The notes: generated by a model from the letters alone, not told the origin. 47,491 nt of DNA from a virus (IMGVR_UViG_3300040801_002913:1-47491), one strand, 5' to 3'; numbered from the stretch's first letter, positions 34,002-42,409 are shown. Numbers and translations: made by a program.

Positions 34002-35159
34002 TTAACCGTTATTAATAGTTAAGAATATTTTTCTTTCACTTCGTTGAACTGATATGACTTTAACTTCCACTTCGTCACCGGCTTCATATGATTTGCCACC
34101 ATATTTTTCAACTTCTGAAATATGAACTAACCCAATTGTTGAATCATCCAAATGTACTAATACTCCGAAAGGCTTAGTTGATTTAACAGTTGCTTTCATC
34201 GTATCACCGATTTTTATTGTGTCCCAAAGTGTTTCACGAAGTAATTGTGTCAAAATAATTTTGTAATTATCTCGAGCTCTGTCATGAATAACTTCTTGAA
34301 TATAAAAATCAATTTCAGTTCCTGGTTGTATTGATTGAATTTTTGTTGCATATTCAGGATTTACATTCCCTTTATGAATCATTCCGGTTAAGCAACCTTC
34401 AAATTCAACAAAAATTCCAAAGTCTGTTGTTCCAGTAACATGACCTTGATAAACTTTTCCATATTGTAGCTCTTTCACATTCTCTTCAATCAGGGATTTC
34501 AAATATTTTTTCCTACTAACGATAAATCCCTCATTAGTTTTATTTTCGATCATCACCTCTATGGTTTGACCTACAATAGATTCAGGGTCTGGAAGTTTAT
34601 TAATTCCAGCAAGTGTTTTAGGCATAAATGATACAGTTTTTACACCGTCTACATCAATTTCAACAAAATAACCGGCTGGAGTCAATTCTCGAATATATCC
34701 ATTGTAGAACATTGTATGATCATCAATAGACTCAGCCATTTTTCGTTCGGCATCAATTCTAAAAATTTCTGCAATACTTCCTCTAATTTCATAGCTTTCT
34801 TCGTCTATCGCAGTAATTAAAACATCAATTTCTTGATTAAATTCTAAATCAAGATTTCTCAAAACTTCAAGTTCTTGACCTTTTTTGTCAATGTAAATGT
34901 TATCTTTGTAATTGATGTCAATTACAATATATTTGTCAAGTTCGCGAATTACTTTTCCCTTTACGATATCTCCTACCTTGGGAACTTTATAATTGAATGA
35001 ATCTAAATCGCCACAATACATTTTCAGCATTTCCTCCATATAAGGTTCATCGGTCATAATTTTTATTTTATAACCTTGTTTTTCTGAATATAGCTTTTCA
35101 AGATTTCTTTTTCTATCTTCAATTAATTGAGATTCTTCTAAAAGATTGTCTTGTAACAT
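34002..35159 (-). CDS. Multi-domain S1 RNA-binding protein (ribosomal S1-like)
   Basis: 385 residues with four OB-fold S1 domains: about 61-128 (VGDIVKGKVIRELDKYIVIDI), 149-222 (MFYNGYIRELTPAGYFVEID), 233-308 (GKVYQGHVTGTTDFGIFVEF) and 316-383 (IGDTMKATVKSTKPFGVLVH, then GLVHISEV). Domains 3 and 4 have the canonical Gly-Phe-Gly surface. A 55-residue helical N-terminal extension precedes them. Bacterial bS1 has up to six such domains and recruits mRNA to the ribosome. A phage version could steer translation to phage mRNA, protect transcripts or join an RNA nuclease/ligase complex. It is transcribed with the acidic protein 33638-34000. Confidence 0.87.
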   Translation of the reverse strand: MLQDNLLEESQLIEDRKRNLEKLYSEKQGYKIKIMTDEPYMEEMLKMYCGDLDSFNYKVPKVGDIVKGKVIRELDKYIVIDINYKDNIYIDKKGQELEVLRNLDLEFNQEIDVLITAIDEESYEIRGSIAEIFRIDAERKMAESIDDHTMFYNGYIRELTPAGYFVEIDVDGVKTVSFMPKTLAGINKLPDPESIVGQTIEVMIENKTNEGFIVSRKKYLKSLIEENVKELQYGKVYQGHVTGTTDFGIFVEFEGCLTGMIHKGNVNPEYATKIQSIQPGTEIDFYIQEVIHDRARDNYKIILTQLLRETLWDTIKIGDTMKATVKSTKPFGVLVHLDDSTIGLVHISEVEKYGGKSYEAGDEVEVKVISVQRSERKIFLTINNG

Positions 35160-35236
35160 GTTATTAAATTTTTAAGTGAATAATAAGATTGATTATTATA
35201 AAGGAAAAGCAAAAAATGTTTTAATTAAGTTTAAAA

Positions 35237-35653
35237 TTAAATCTCAAGAGGAATATCAATATTGCATAGCTGCATATATTTTTTTATTTGCGCTGCTAAT
35301 TCATAATTTTCTTCAAGAATAGAATTTCGAAGTTGAATTAATAATGCTTCGGTTTCATCTTTCGCATTATAAACAATACTATCATCTCCAAAATTTTTGT
35401 GTGAAATAAAATCTTCAATAAAAAATTGATTATAGAATTTATCAATATCAGATATCGAATAAAATTGTCGACGTTGTTTTTGAAATATTGTTGGATTTTT
35501 AGAATATTCGTCTAAAGCTGCATTATTATTTATAATTTCTAAAAATGAATGTCTGAGAACATCATGTTCTAAAAGTTTTTTTGCGAATAATTCTGGATAA
35601 TCTTGAAATATTTTTATTAACGTTACTAAATTCTTAGTTGTGTTATTTCGCAT
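35237..35653 (-). CDS. Hypothetical protein with UVR-like C-terminal hairpin
   Basis: 138 residues, not recognised. All-helical; the C-terminal part (about 104-128, with ILEENYELAAQIKKYM) resembles the UVR helical hairpin, like the one in the gene at 5709-6227. It lies between the tube-like gene and the S1 gene on the minus strand with 33- and 77-nt gaps. Confidence 0.6.
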   Translation of the reverse strand: MRNNTTKNLVTLIKIFQDYPELFAKKLLEHDVLRHSFLEIINNNAALDEYSKNPTIFQKQRRQFYSISDIDKFYNQFFIEDFISHKNFGDDSIVYNAKDETEALLIQLRNSILEENYELAAQIKKYMQLCNIDIPLEI

Positions 35654-35686
35654 CTATTACGTTAAATTTTATAATATATTTATTTA

Positions 35687-36274
35687 TTAAATACGGGTTC
35701 TAACTAACTTTGTTAGATCATTATTTGGTGTATATGACGGTTCGATAAAATTACACATAAAATCGATAGTGAACGTCACTTTAGATTCGGCATCCGTGTC
35801 TTGATAATCAAATTTTAAATCACTAAGACCAGTGAAAACTATTTCACGAAGTTCATATCTAAAATTTTCTTCTCTATTTCTATCAAGAACTATAATTAAA
35901 AATGGATTCACAAAAATTTCTTGAGTGTTAATATAGTGATATAATAAAATATCTTGCATCATGAAATAATTTGCGTGATTATCTACAGAATTCATTGACA
36001 CTGAAAATTTTCTATTGAAAACATCATATGGTGATTGTGCACTTCTATAATTTATTTTTTTGCCATATTTTCTTAATTGTTCAGCAACATCAAATGTTAG
36101 TCCCGGAAATGATATTGTTTGTATTGTATTATTTAAATAATCAACTATATCTTCAAAAGGTGAATGAAATCTATCCAAATGAGTTTTATATTTTTTAGAT
36201 ATATCTTCTGGAACAAAGTCCTGTGGAAAACTAAAAATAAATTGATTATGTTGTGAATTTAATCCTAAAGCCAT
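35687..36274 (-). CDS. Possible tail-tube-like structural protein
   Basis: 195 residues. The pattern ISFPGLTFD, a central FNRKFSVSMNSV strand pair, and a C-terminal IVFTGLSDLKFDYQ / SKVTFTIDFMCNFIE pair resembles phage tube/baseplate-hub proteins of the gp19 fold, which alternate strands around a channel. The similarity is by eye only. Upstream, CTATAAATACTGG contains TATAAATA, identical to the T4-type late-promoter core. It is divergent from the lipoprotein gene. Confidence 0.45.
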   Translation of the reverse strand: MALGLNSQHNQFIFSFPQDFVPEDISKKYKTHLDRFHSPFEDIVDYLNNTIQTISFPGLTFDVAEQLRKYGKKINYRSAQSPYDVFNRKFSVSMNSVDNHANYFMMQDILLYHYINTQEIFVNPFLIIVLDRNREENFRYELREIVFTGLSDLKFDYQDTDAESKVTFTIDFMCNFIEPSYTPNNDLTKLVRTRI

Positions 36275-36288
36275 TTCTACAACCCAGT

Positions 36289-36306
36289 ATTTATAGTATA
36301 TATAAA
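36289..36306. promoter_or_regulatory. Divergent promoter element shared with the nadV upstream region
   Basis: ATTTATAGTATATATAAA occurs here between two divergent genes and again at 9941-9958. It contains TATAAATA-like cores on both strands (TTTATA/TATAAA dyad), compatible with a phage late promoter read both ways. Confidence 0.45.
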
Positions 36307-36317
36307 AAAAAAGATAA

Positions 36318-36896
36318 ATGATGAAAAAGATATTGATATGGACACTGTTAATATCATTGATATTTGTAATTAATTGTAAACCAGAAAAAGAAAAATCATT
36401 ACCAATAAATGATAAAGAAATATCTCCAATTCAAGACACAGATGATGCCGTATCAAGAGATCAATCTGAAAATCTAAACATTAGAGATCAATTGTTAACT
36501 GATACTACAACATTGATAAATGAAAAAGATCAGCAATTAATCGGACGATGGAAAGTTGATATTAATAATGTTGAATTTTTGATAAACAATATTAGTGATA
36601 TCGAAAGTAAAAATTATGCATGGAAAAAATGGGCAAATGATTTTGCATTAAAAACATTAGGAAAATTGACATATACGTTTGAAAGTGATCATAGTTTAAA
36701 AATAATAGATTCAAAAAGAATATCAAATATCCACAAATGGAAAATAATCAATAATAATTGTATTATAATTAGTGAAATTGATACAACATATTTTGATATT
36801 GCAGATGAAAAATTAATTCTTAAAAATTATTCTAATACTAAGGAATCAGCTTATATAAATTATAAAAAATTCCATTTAATTAAGATTGATAATTAA
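36318..36896 (+). CDS. Lipoprotein, possible moron / superinfection factor
   Basis: 192 residues. A lysine-led signal peptide and lipobox are visible (MMKKILIWTLLISLIFVINC, Cys20 as acylation site), then a Lys/Glu-rich, disordered stretch and a small beta-rich domain beginning near LIGRWKVDINN, as in lipocalin-like lipoproteins. It is the only plus-strand gene inside a long minus-strand structural region and has its own promoter-like DNA, the classic position of a phage moron. Envelope lipoproteins of phages often block later phages, but that role is inferred. It overlaps the next convergent gene by 4 nt. Confidence 0.75.
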   Translation: MMKKILIWTLLISLIFVINCKPEKEKSLPINDKEISPIQDTDDAVSRDQSENLNIRDQLLTDTTTLINEKDQQLIGRWKVDINNVEFLINNISDIESKNYAWKKWANDFALKTLGKLTYTFESDHSLKIIDSKRISNIHKWKIINNNCIIISEIDTTYFDIADEKLILKNYSNTKESAYINYKKFHLIKIDN

Positions 36897-38554
36897 AATT
36901 CATTGTAAATTAAATATCTACCAGCATAAATTATAGTATTAGTATCAGTTTCAACAGTTTTATAATTAATATAAAATTGATCATAACCGGATTTATAAAA
37001 ATTAACAAGAGTTGGCATTTTAGCTTCAGGTATTTTAAATGCAACAGTGCCATTGGTAAAATCAACTAAACCCGAATCGTTGTACAATTCAACTTCAACT
37101 ATATCAGTATTTGATTTAAATGTCATCATAACTTGAGCACCTTTTGGTATTTCTAGTGGTTGAATTCCGGCATTACTTTTATCTTTAGCAATTACAACAA
37201 CAACAACATTATCAAATGGATATAATAGTATTTGAAGCTGACCAATACCATAATAAGTAGTGTTATCAATTTCTTCATTAACATTTTTAGCAACTACATT
37301 ATAACGATCAAACATTACTGGAAACGGGACATCAATCTTCTCTACTACTTCACGACTTTCTCTATTTACGTAACTAATTAAATCTGGAGTAGCATTATAA
37401 ATTTTTGGTTTAAACGCATTTTCTAAATTTATTTTAGTTAAATTTGCTGAATATTTGGCAACTTCATCTTGCAACATTGTATATGTTGATCTTCTTAAAA
37501 TAAAATTATTATCAACTGCATTTATTAATTTCATTTCAACATCGATTGCGGCAGTTGTAGTAGAAAATGTAATAATAGGTCTAAAACGAATAGAATCATC
37601 AAAATTTTCTTGAACAATATATTGAACAGAATCAGTTTGCACATTTTTTTCGACAACATTCACTGTATATGTTACATAATATCTGAAACCCAGTTGTTGC
37701 TGTTGATCAATCCAAGCTTCAAATTCCGAACTTGCACCATTGTAAGTACTATAAATATTGAAAAAATCACCTCGATCAGACGAATCTATATTAACTGAAA
37801 TTTCTTCAAATTCTGGAGTTACTGGCACAGTAGTTGAATATGGATCTCTAACTGTATATTGTAAATTACCAAATAATTCTTCTTTTTTAGTTATGAAATA
37901 ATAATCAATATATATTGGTGATGTGTCGGAAATTCCAGTTTGATTTGGTCCAACTAAATTATAATTCATTGAACCCTGAATAGGAACAATACTTTGTGTT
38001 AAATTATTTGATGTAGTTATTTGTTCAGATAATGCTTTGGGGCTTGGTATTTGAATTTCAATATATTTGCCCCACATAACTTCATTGTAAACAAAAGGTG
38101 GGGCAGTTAAATCAAGTGAACGATTCACATCAGTTTTATCATAAAAATAATTAGTTAAATCATAATATTCTGTATTTGTAGCATTTGTGACTCTAACATT
38201 TAATACACATCCAAGTTTATCATCGAAATTATAATTAATTGGGAAATGCAAACGTACTATATCATAACGAACAGGTATATTTCCAGGAAATTGTTGAAAT
38301 TGTAAAAACGGATATGTAATATTATCAATAGGTGCCCACTTATTAGTATTAGTATCTATTTCAAATAAATTTTTTTGCGCAACATTATCGGTTGTTGTTG
38401 GCAGTTGATTTGTTTCAGCTTGTTGAAGAAAATCACGACTATCATCAATAGTATTAACGAGTATTTGATAATCTTCAAAAATCAAATTATCTGAATCATA
38501 GATGTATTCTAATAACACATTTGGATCCAAATTGACAAATTTGGAAGTTCGCAT
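36893..38554 (-). CDS. Probable virion structural protein
   Basis: 553 residues, no family recognised. Predominantly beta-type sequence with many Asn/Thr/Asp loops and no catalytic or membrane motifs, as expected for baseplate or capsid-decorating proteins. Its neighbours are the tube-like gene and, further along, the sheath gene, supporting a structural role. Upstream is TATATAATAAAATTCG, a late-promoter-like stretch. Starts 6 nt after the small coiled-coil gene. Confidence 0.55.
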   Translation of the reverse strand: MRTSKFVNLDPNVLLEYIYDSDNLIFEDYQILVNTIDDSRDFLQQAETNQLPTTTDNVAQKNLFEIDTNTNKWAPIDNITYPFLQFQQFPGNIPVRYDIVRLHFPINYNFDDKLGCVLNVRVTNATNTEYYDLTNYFYDKTDVNRSLDLTAPPFVYNEVMWGKYIEIQIPSPKALSEQITTSNNLTQSIVPIQGSMNYNLVGPNQTGISDTSPIYIDYYFITKKEELFGNLQYTVRDPYSTTVPVTPEFEEISVNIDSSDRGDFFNIYSTYNGASSEFEAWIDQQQQLGFRYYVTYTVNVVEKNVQTDSVQYIVQENFDDSIRFRPIITFSTTTAAIDVEMKLINAVDNNFILRRSTYTMLQDEVAKYSANLTKINLENAFKPKIYNATPDLISYVNRESREVVEKIDVPFPVMFDRYNVVAKNVNEEIDNTTYYGIGQLQILLYPFDNVVVVVIAKDKSNAGIQPLEIPKGAQVMMTFKSNTDIVEVELYNDSGLVDFTNGTVAFKIPEAKMPTLVNFYKSGYDQFYINYKTVETDTNTIIYAGRYLIYNEF

Positions 38555-38560
38555 ATTATA

Positions 38561-38950
38561 TTAATCGAATTTTATTATATATTTCTCAATATAAGCTGTT
38601 ACATCATCATCAGATAATTCTGGCACTGACTGTTTAATCATGTTTCTTATTTTAATAATCTCATTATCAAACTTATCACTCAGCTTAGAAAGTTCGGAAT
38701 CAATAGTATCATATTTTGCAACGTAATCCTCCATTAACAACAACTTATTAGATATAATTTCAGCTTTTCTTTTTTCTGAAATATCTTCTCTGTCTTTGGT
38801 GATTTCAAGAGTTTGATAAATTTCTAGAACTTTAGCCTTATAAAATTCTTTACCATTTTTCTCGGACTGCAATTTTCTTTTTTTAGTCGAGTAATCTTTA
38901 TTTATTTTCTGCAGTCTCTGCTGATATATCAACGGTACTTTTAGATTCAT
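38561..38950 (-). CDS. Small coiled-coil protein overlapping its neighbour
   Basis: 129 residues, predicted long helices with charged heptads (QQRLQKINKDYSTKKRKLQ, then DSELSKLSDKFDNEIIKI), not recognised. As called it overlaps the previous gene by 53 nt in another frame, more than typical here. An internal Met (about residue 73, 38734) would remove the overlap but also half the helix, so the long form is kept with caution. Confidence 0.55.
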   Translation of the reverse strand: MNLKVPLIYQQRLQKINKDYSTKKRKLQSEKNGKEFYKAKVLEIYQTLEITKDREDISEKRKAEIISNKLLLMEDYVAKYDTIDSELSKLSDKFDNEIIKIRNMIKQSVPELSDDDVTAYIEKYIIKFD

Positions 38951-39800
38951 TTTTCTGAGCTTCTTTTTTTGGAGCTTCCTTTTTCACTGCAGGACTTTTC
39001 TCGGCTTTAGATTGTGTTTTCTTTTTTGGTGTAGAAGTTCTACGTTTTGGTGTTGTTATTTTCTTTTTACCATAAACAATTTCTTCTAATTTTTGTTTAA
39101 CGGCTCTTTCAAGAATTGTTGGATTGCGCAAATATTTATCGACTATTTCAGTTACAAGTTGATCTAATACACCATTGTTAAAATTTTCATCCATCATTTT
39201 AATAAAATCCGGTTTTGGAATATTTTCATCTATTTCGAGATTTAATGTAACTTTATGATTCTTTTTTAATTGATGTAAAAAAGAATTTGCTGGATTTTGA
39301 GGTGGCACATTTGTTGATGAAGCTGCTGTAGTTTTTTGTTTATTTGGTGGAGTCATTCCAGCTAATTTATAATCTTCATCTGTGAAATCTGGACGAAGTG
39401 CTTCTACTTTTTTAACTTGTTCATCAGTTGGTTGAGATGCACCAATTATTTGTTCCTGTGGTTTTTCGATTTCTCTAGCTCCAGTTTTAGACGGAATATC
39501 GGCAATAGAATTAGTATCTATCGATTTAGCATCATTAATAATTTTACTTGCTATATTAGAAGAATTAAAAAAACTGTTGGGGTCTGGTATCATTTCTGTA
39601 GGTGTAGTTGAAGTTGTATTTTGATTTTCAACTATTGGTGTTGCAGAAGGAGATGTTGGAACTTCTTCAAATAATTCAGTCAGCATTGTTTCTTCAATCA
39701 CACCACCATCATCAAATTTAACCATTCCGTTATCAATTGAAACAACTTTTCTAGCTTTATCAGCATCTAATAATTTATATTTAAAACTTCGACCTATCAT
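38898..39800 (-). CDS. Hypothetical protein with disordered centre and basic tail
   Basis: 300 residues. A short N-terminal beta motif (FKYKLLDADKARKVVSID) is followed by a long Pro/Thr/Ser/Asn-rich disordered stretch (about 50-165), a helical domain (about 175-245, DQLVTEIVDKYLRN) and a histone-like Lys/Ala/Pro-rich tail (KKKTQSKAEKSPAVKKEAPK). Such a layout is common in scaffold or DNA-organising virion proteins, but no family is recognised. Its upstream region carries TTTGTTTA (39841-39848) and the gp32 terminator. Confidence 0.6.
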   Translation of the reverse strand: MIGRSFKYKLLDADKARKVVSIDNGMVKFDDGGVIEETMLTELFEEVPTSPSATPIVENQNTTSTTPTEMIPDPNSFFNSSNIASKIINDAKSIDTNSIADIPSKTGAREIEKPQEQIIGASQPTDEQVKKVEALRPDFTDEDYKLAGMTPPNKQKTTAASSTNVPPQNPANSFLHQLKKNHKVTLNLEIDENIPKPDFIKMMDENFNNGVLDQLVTEIVDKYLRNPTILERAVKQKLEEIVYGKKKITTPKRRTSTPKKKTQSKAEKSPAVKKEAPKKEAQKNESKSTVDISAETAENK

Positions 39801-39859
39801 ATTTTTGTGAAAACTTTTTTATTATAATTAAAAAAAAATGTTTGTTTATGATTTATATA

Positions 39860-39889
39860 AAAAAAGCTCGTATTTCTACGAGCTTTTTT
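39860..39889. terminator. Terminator after the gp32-like gene
   Basis: A 13-bp stem (39860-39872 / 39877-39889) with arms containing AGCTCGTA and TACGAGCT, a TTTC loop, and A/T runs outside, forms a strong bidirectional terminator 22 nt after the gp32-like stop codon. Confidence 0.85.
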
Positions 39890-39911
39890 GTGTTAACTAT
39901 TAAATTAAATT

Positions 39912-40871
39912 CTAAATATCATCGAAATCATCGAAAAATTCATCAGAATCATCGTCGTTAGAATCAGCGACTCCAACAGTTTCAGTAACTTTATCTTTCT
40001 TAGGTTGAGCTACTAATGTAGGATCTGCAGCTTGATTAACTCTACCCTGTGCAACCGAAGCATCACCATTAACGCCTGAAAGAATTTGGACAATTCGATT
40101 GGCTCTTTCAACTTCTTCATCACCCCAAGCTTTTGGTGCAAAGTTCTCAATATCATGATCTCTTTTCAATAAGAAATCTTTCACTTTATCTCGAACTTTT
40201 TCAGCAATAACTTGACGACCATTAGATTCCTCAGTTGGCATTGCCTTTTTCTTACCATCTTTAGATATAAGTGTAAGTGGTCCTTGCTCCAAGAATTTGC
40301 TACTGTCGTAGTTATTCCAATCACCTACTTTCTTAAGTACCATCAAAAAGTCTTTACCTTCAGCAAGATCAAAAACATTGCATTTAGGACCATACATTCC
40401 CATTTTTTCTTCTTTGATCTTATCGGCAATTTTCTTACCATATTGCCAAATCATAATTTTACCTACATTTTCTGGATTAAATTCATCTTCAATAACATAA
40501 ATATATGAGTAATATTGGACATTTCGATTGATTGTTTCAGCTTTAGCATTATCAACAACACTCTTAGAATTTCTAAGCTTCCAATATAAATCACATATTG
40601 GACATTTAGGATCATGATTCTTTGCACAATCTAATGCTCCATTAACTTCATCATGACCTTCTATTTTAATATAGTGTGTCAATTTTTCAATTGCCGATTC
40701 ACCAACAGTTTCATCTTTTGTGAAATTTGGTAAAAATCTAAATTTTGCGATATATCCTCTTTCAGGATCGCCATCTTTTACGTCAGGTCTAAATAAACCG
40801 TCTTCTGCTCTTTTTTTGGCTTCAAAAACATTTAAGGTTTCCTCTGCATTTAAATTAAATAAATCTGCCAT
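39912..40871 (-). CDS. Single-stranded DNA-binding protein (T4 gp32-like)
   Basis: 319 residues, near T4 gp32. The zinc module is visible: H66 (THYIKI), C82 (LDCAKN), C90 and C93 (PKCPICDLYWKL), in the gp32 order His-Cys-Cys-Cys. The core continues with VQYYSYIYVIEDEFNPEN and IMIWQYGKKI, as in gp32. The C-terminal tail is very acidic (SNDDDSDEFFDDFDDI), which in T4 recruits other replication proteins. It coats ssDNA in replication and recombination. It is encoded between the nrdJ and structural genes with its own terminator and a near-palindrome 47-62 nt upstream. Confidence 0.92.
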   Translation of the reverse strand: MADLFNLNAEETLNVFEAKKRAEDGLFRPDVKDGDPERGYIAKFRFLPNFTKDETVGESAIEKLTHYIKIEGHDEVNGALDCAKNHDPKCPICDLYWKLRNSKSVVDNAKAETINRNVQYYSYIYVIEDEFNPENVGKIMIWQYGKKIADKIKEEKMGMYGPKCNVFDLAEGKDFLMVLKKVGDWNNYDSSKFLEQGPLTLISKDGKKKAMPTEESNGRQVIAEKVRDKVKDFLLKRDHDIENFAPKAWGDEEVERANRIVQILSGVNGDASVAQGRVNQAADPTLVAQPKKDKVTETVGVADSNDDDSDEFFDDFDDI

Positions 40872-40917
40872 TTTGCTATTTATTGTTTTTTAACTATTTA
40901 AGTATTATATCAGAGTA

Positions 40918-40933
40918 CTTAATCTAGTTTAAG
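40918..40933. promoter_or_regulatory. Near-palindrome upstream of the gp32-like gene
   Basis: CTTAATCTAGTTTAAG is a 16-bp palindrome with one mismatched pair, 47-62 nt before the gp32-like start. Its core TTAA(T)CTAG(A/T)TTAA is the same as the perfect palindrome TTAATCTAGATTAA before nrdJ (45037-45050). Confidence 0.5.
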
Positions 40934-40963
40934 ATATAATGAATTATTTTTTAATTCAGATTT

Positions 40964-41248
40964 TTAGTTAAAGGATAAGTCATATAATGACCGAGAGTCG
41001 TATTCGATTGTGTCGAAATTAGCAATACTATTTTTATTAAAATCTAGTATTGAAAGTTGTTTTACGGAGTTACCCGCTTTGAGCGGCAGTGTGTAGTCGA
41101 TAACGGATAATTTGTTATTGGGACGTTTACTAAAAAATATTTTTAATTCGGCACCTAAATAATTTCCGTGGTTGTCTTGAACAAGTATTGACGAACCTTC
41201 GTTGTCAATAATACTTCTAAGCTTTTTGCTAATTTTTAATGTTATCAT
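40964..41248 (-). CDS. Hypothetical beta-rich small protein
   Basis: 94 residues, not recognised; alternating strands (SSILVQDNHGNYLGAELKIFF) and no Cys or export signal. It lies between gp32 and the endonuclease-like gene. Three TGCTTTAAA copies sit immediately upstream of its start. Confidence 0.55.
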   Translation of the reverse strand: MITLKISKKLRSIIDNEGSSILVQDNHGNYLGAELKIFFSKRPNNKLSVIDYTLPLKAGNSVKQLSILDFNKNSIANFDTIEYDSRSLYDLSFN

Positions 41249-41249
41249 T

Positions 41250-41284
41250 TGCTTTAAATTTTTTTTTGCTTTAAATGCTTTAAA
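41250..41284. repeat. Three copies of TGCTTTAAA before a small gene
   Basis: TGCTTTAAA is found at 41250-41258, 41267-41275 and 41276-41284; the last two are directly adjacent. They lie immediately upstream of the 41248 start, in the opposite orientation to the gene. Confidence 0.55.
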
Positions 41285-41329
41285 CTCTATTAAAATACTC
41301 TAATAATGTATTATATATTAACCCTGTGC

Positions 41330-42409
41330 TTATCTAGGTAATATATTTTTAATCAAAGTTAAAAAGTTTTTATAATTTTTATCTAAAACCAGCAAATAAT
41401 TTTTCTTTGAATTTACAACAGCATTATTCTTACATTTCTGAATTATTAATCCACCTTGCTTTTCTAAAATATATGACGATTTAATTTCAATTTCTAAGTC
41501 TAACTTTTTAATATAAAAATCAGTTATCAATCTGAATCCGGGTTTATATTTGGTAATATCTTTACGTAAATAATGATAACAATTACCATTATCAATATAT
41601 TGTAGAATTTCCAATTTTCTACATAATTCTAGAAAGTCATATTCATATGAACTTTGGTATGTAATAGTTGTATTTAAATATTTCTTTGTCTTGAATAAAT
41701 TATGTTTTCCTTTGAGTAAATTTTCACAATATGTTTTAGACATTTTATTTGCAATTTTTTTATTACACATTGGATTTTTCAATTTCATTCTTTTTGATGA
41801 TAACAATCTATTTTTTAAAATTTTAGATGGATGATTTACACCATATTTTTTTATGCATGTTTGTTGCATTTTATTAATTCCCCAGGGATCTTTTTTATTT
41901 GATGTTCTTTTTGTTTGAACTGCTTTACGAGCCATATTTTTGATATGTGGAAGAACTTTCTTTCTAATTTCATTTTTAACAGCTGGTATTGAAAAAACAT
42001 TTTTTACACCATATCGTTCCAATACAGTCTGTTTAATTTTTTCTTGATTCCAATTATTCGGTTTACATTTCAAAGAACAATACTTTCTAGGTGCACCTCT
42101 ATACCAAGACAATATTTCTTTTCCACACGTTGGACACATGGGTTTACCATATTTTAAAATCCATTGTTCTTTTTTCCACGAAAAATTTCTATGTTCATCA
42201 ATATAATTATTGAAGTCGTACTTTCTTTTATTGAAAGGTGCTGGTAAATCACAAAACCCACATTTACACGTGGGTTTTGTAGCATTGTATTTAACTAAAG
42301 CAATATAATCTTCTAAAGATATATTATGTTCTTTTAATAAATGACGAGTAAAAGAACCAGATTGTTTATGATATTCTTTTTTACATATTTCGCACTTTAT
42401 ATAATCCAT
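41330..42409 (-). CDS. Homing-endonuclease-like protein
   Basis: 359 residues. A C2H2-like finger at the N-terminus (CEICKKEYH, then HLLKEH), a second zinc module (CPTCGKEILSWYRG and YCSLKC), and repeated helix phrases ERYGVKNVFSIP and KYGVNHPSK, as in phage DNA-binding endonucleases. The C-terminal part has YQSSYEYDFLELCRK and TDFYIKKLDLEIEIKSS, matching the D-x(n)-E-x-K active site of restriction-endonuclease-fold enzymes. It lies alone between nrdJ and the gp32 genes, a favoured location for mobile endonucleases. Its start codon lies within the 17-bp palindrome CCATATAAATTATATGG. Confidence 0.7.
   Translation of the reverse strand: MDYIKCEICKKEYHKQSGSFTRHLLKEHNISLEDYIALVKYNATKPTCKCGFCDLPAPFNKRKYDFNNYIDEHRNFSWKKEQWILKYGKPMCPTCGKEILSWYRGAPRKYCSLKCKPNNWNQEKIKQTVLERYGVKNVFSIPAVKNEIRKKVLPHIKNMARKAVQTKRTSNKKDPWGINKMQQTCIKKYGVNHPSKILKNRLLSSKRMKLKNPMCNKKIANKMSKTYCENLLKGKHNLFKTKKYLNTTITYQSSYEYDFLELCRKLEILQYIDNGNCYHYLRKDITKYKPGFRLITDFYIKKLDLEIEIKSSYILEKQGGLIIQKCKNNAVVNSKKNYLLVLDKNYKNFLTLIKNILPR

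Noticed and set aside
41250-41284. MotA-dependent middle promoter
   Set aside because: The boxes face away from the nearest gene and no -10 of the right spacing is clear; kept only as a repeat.
41250-41284. CRISPR array
   Set aside because: Nine-base units at irregular distances without spacers of constant length; no other array-like repeats exist in the window.
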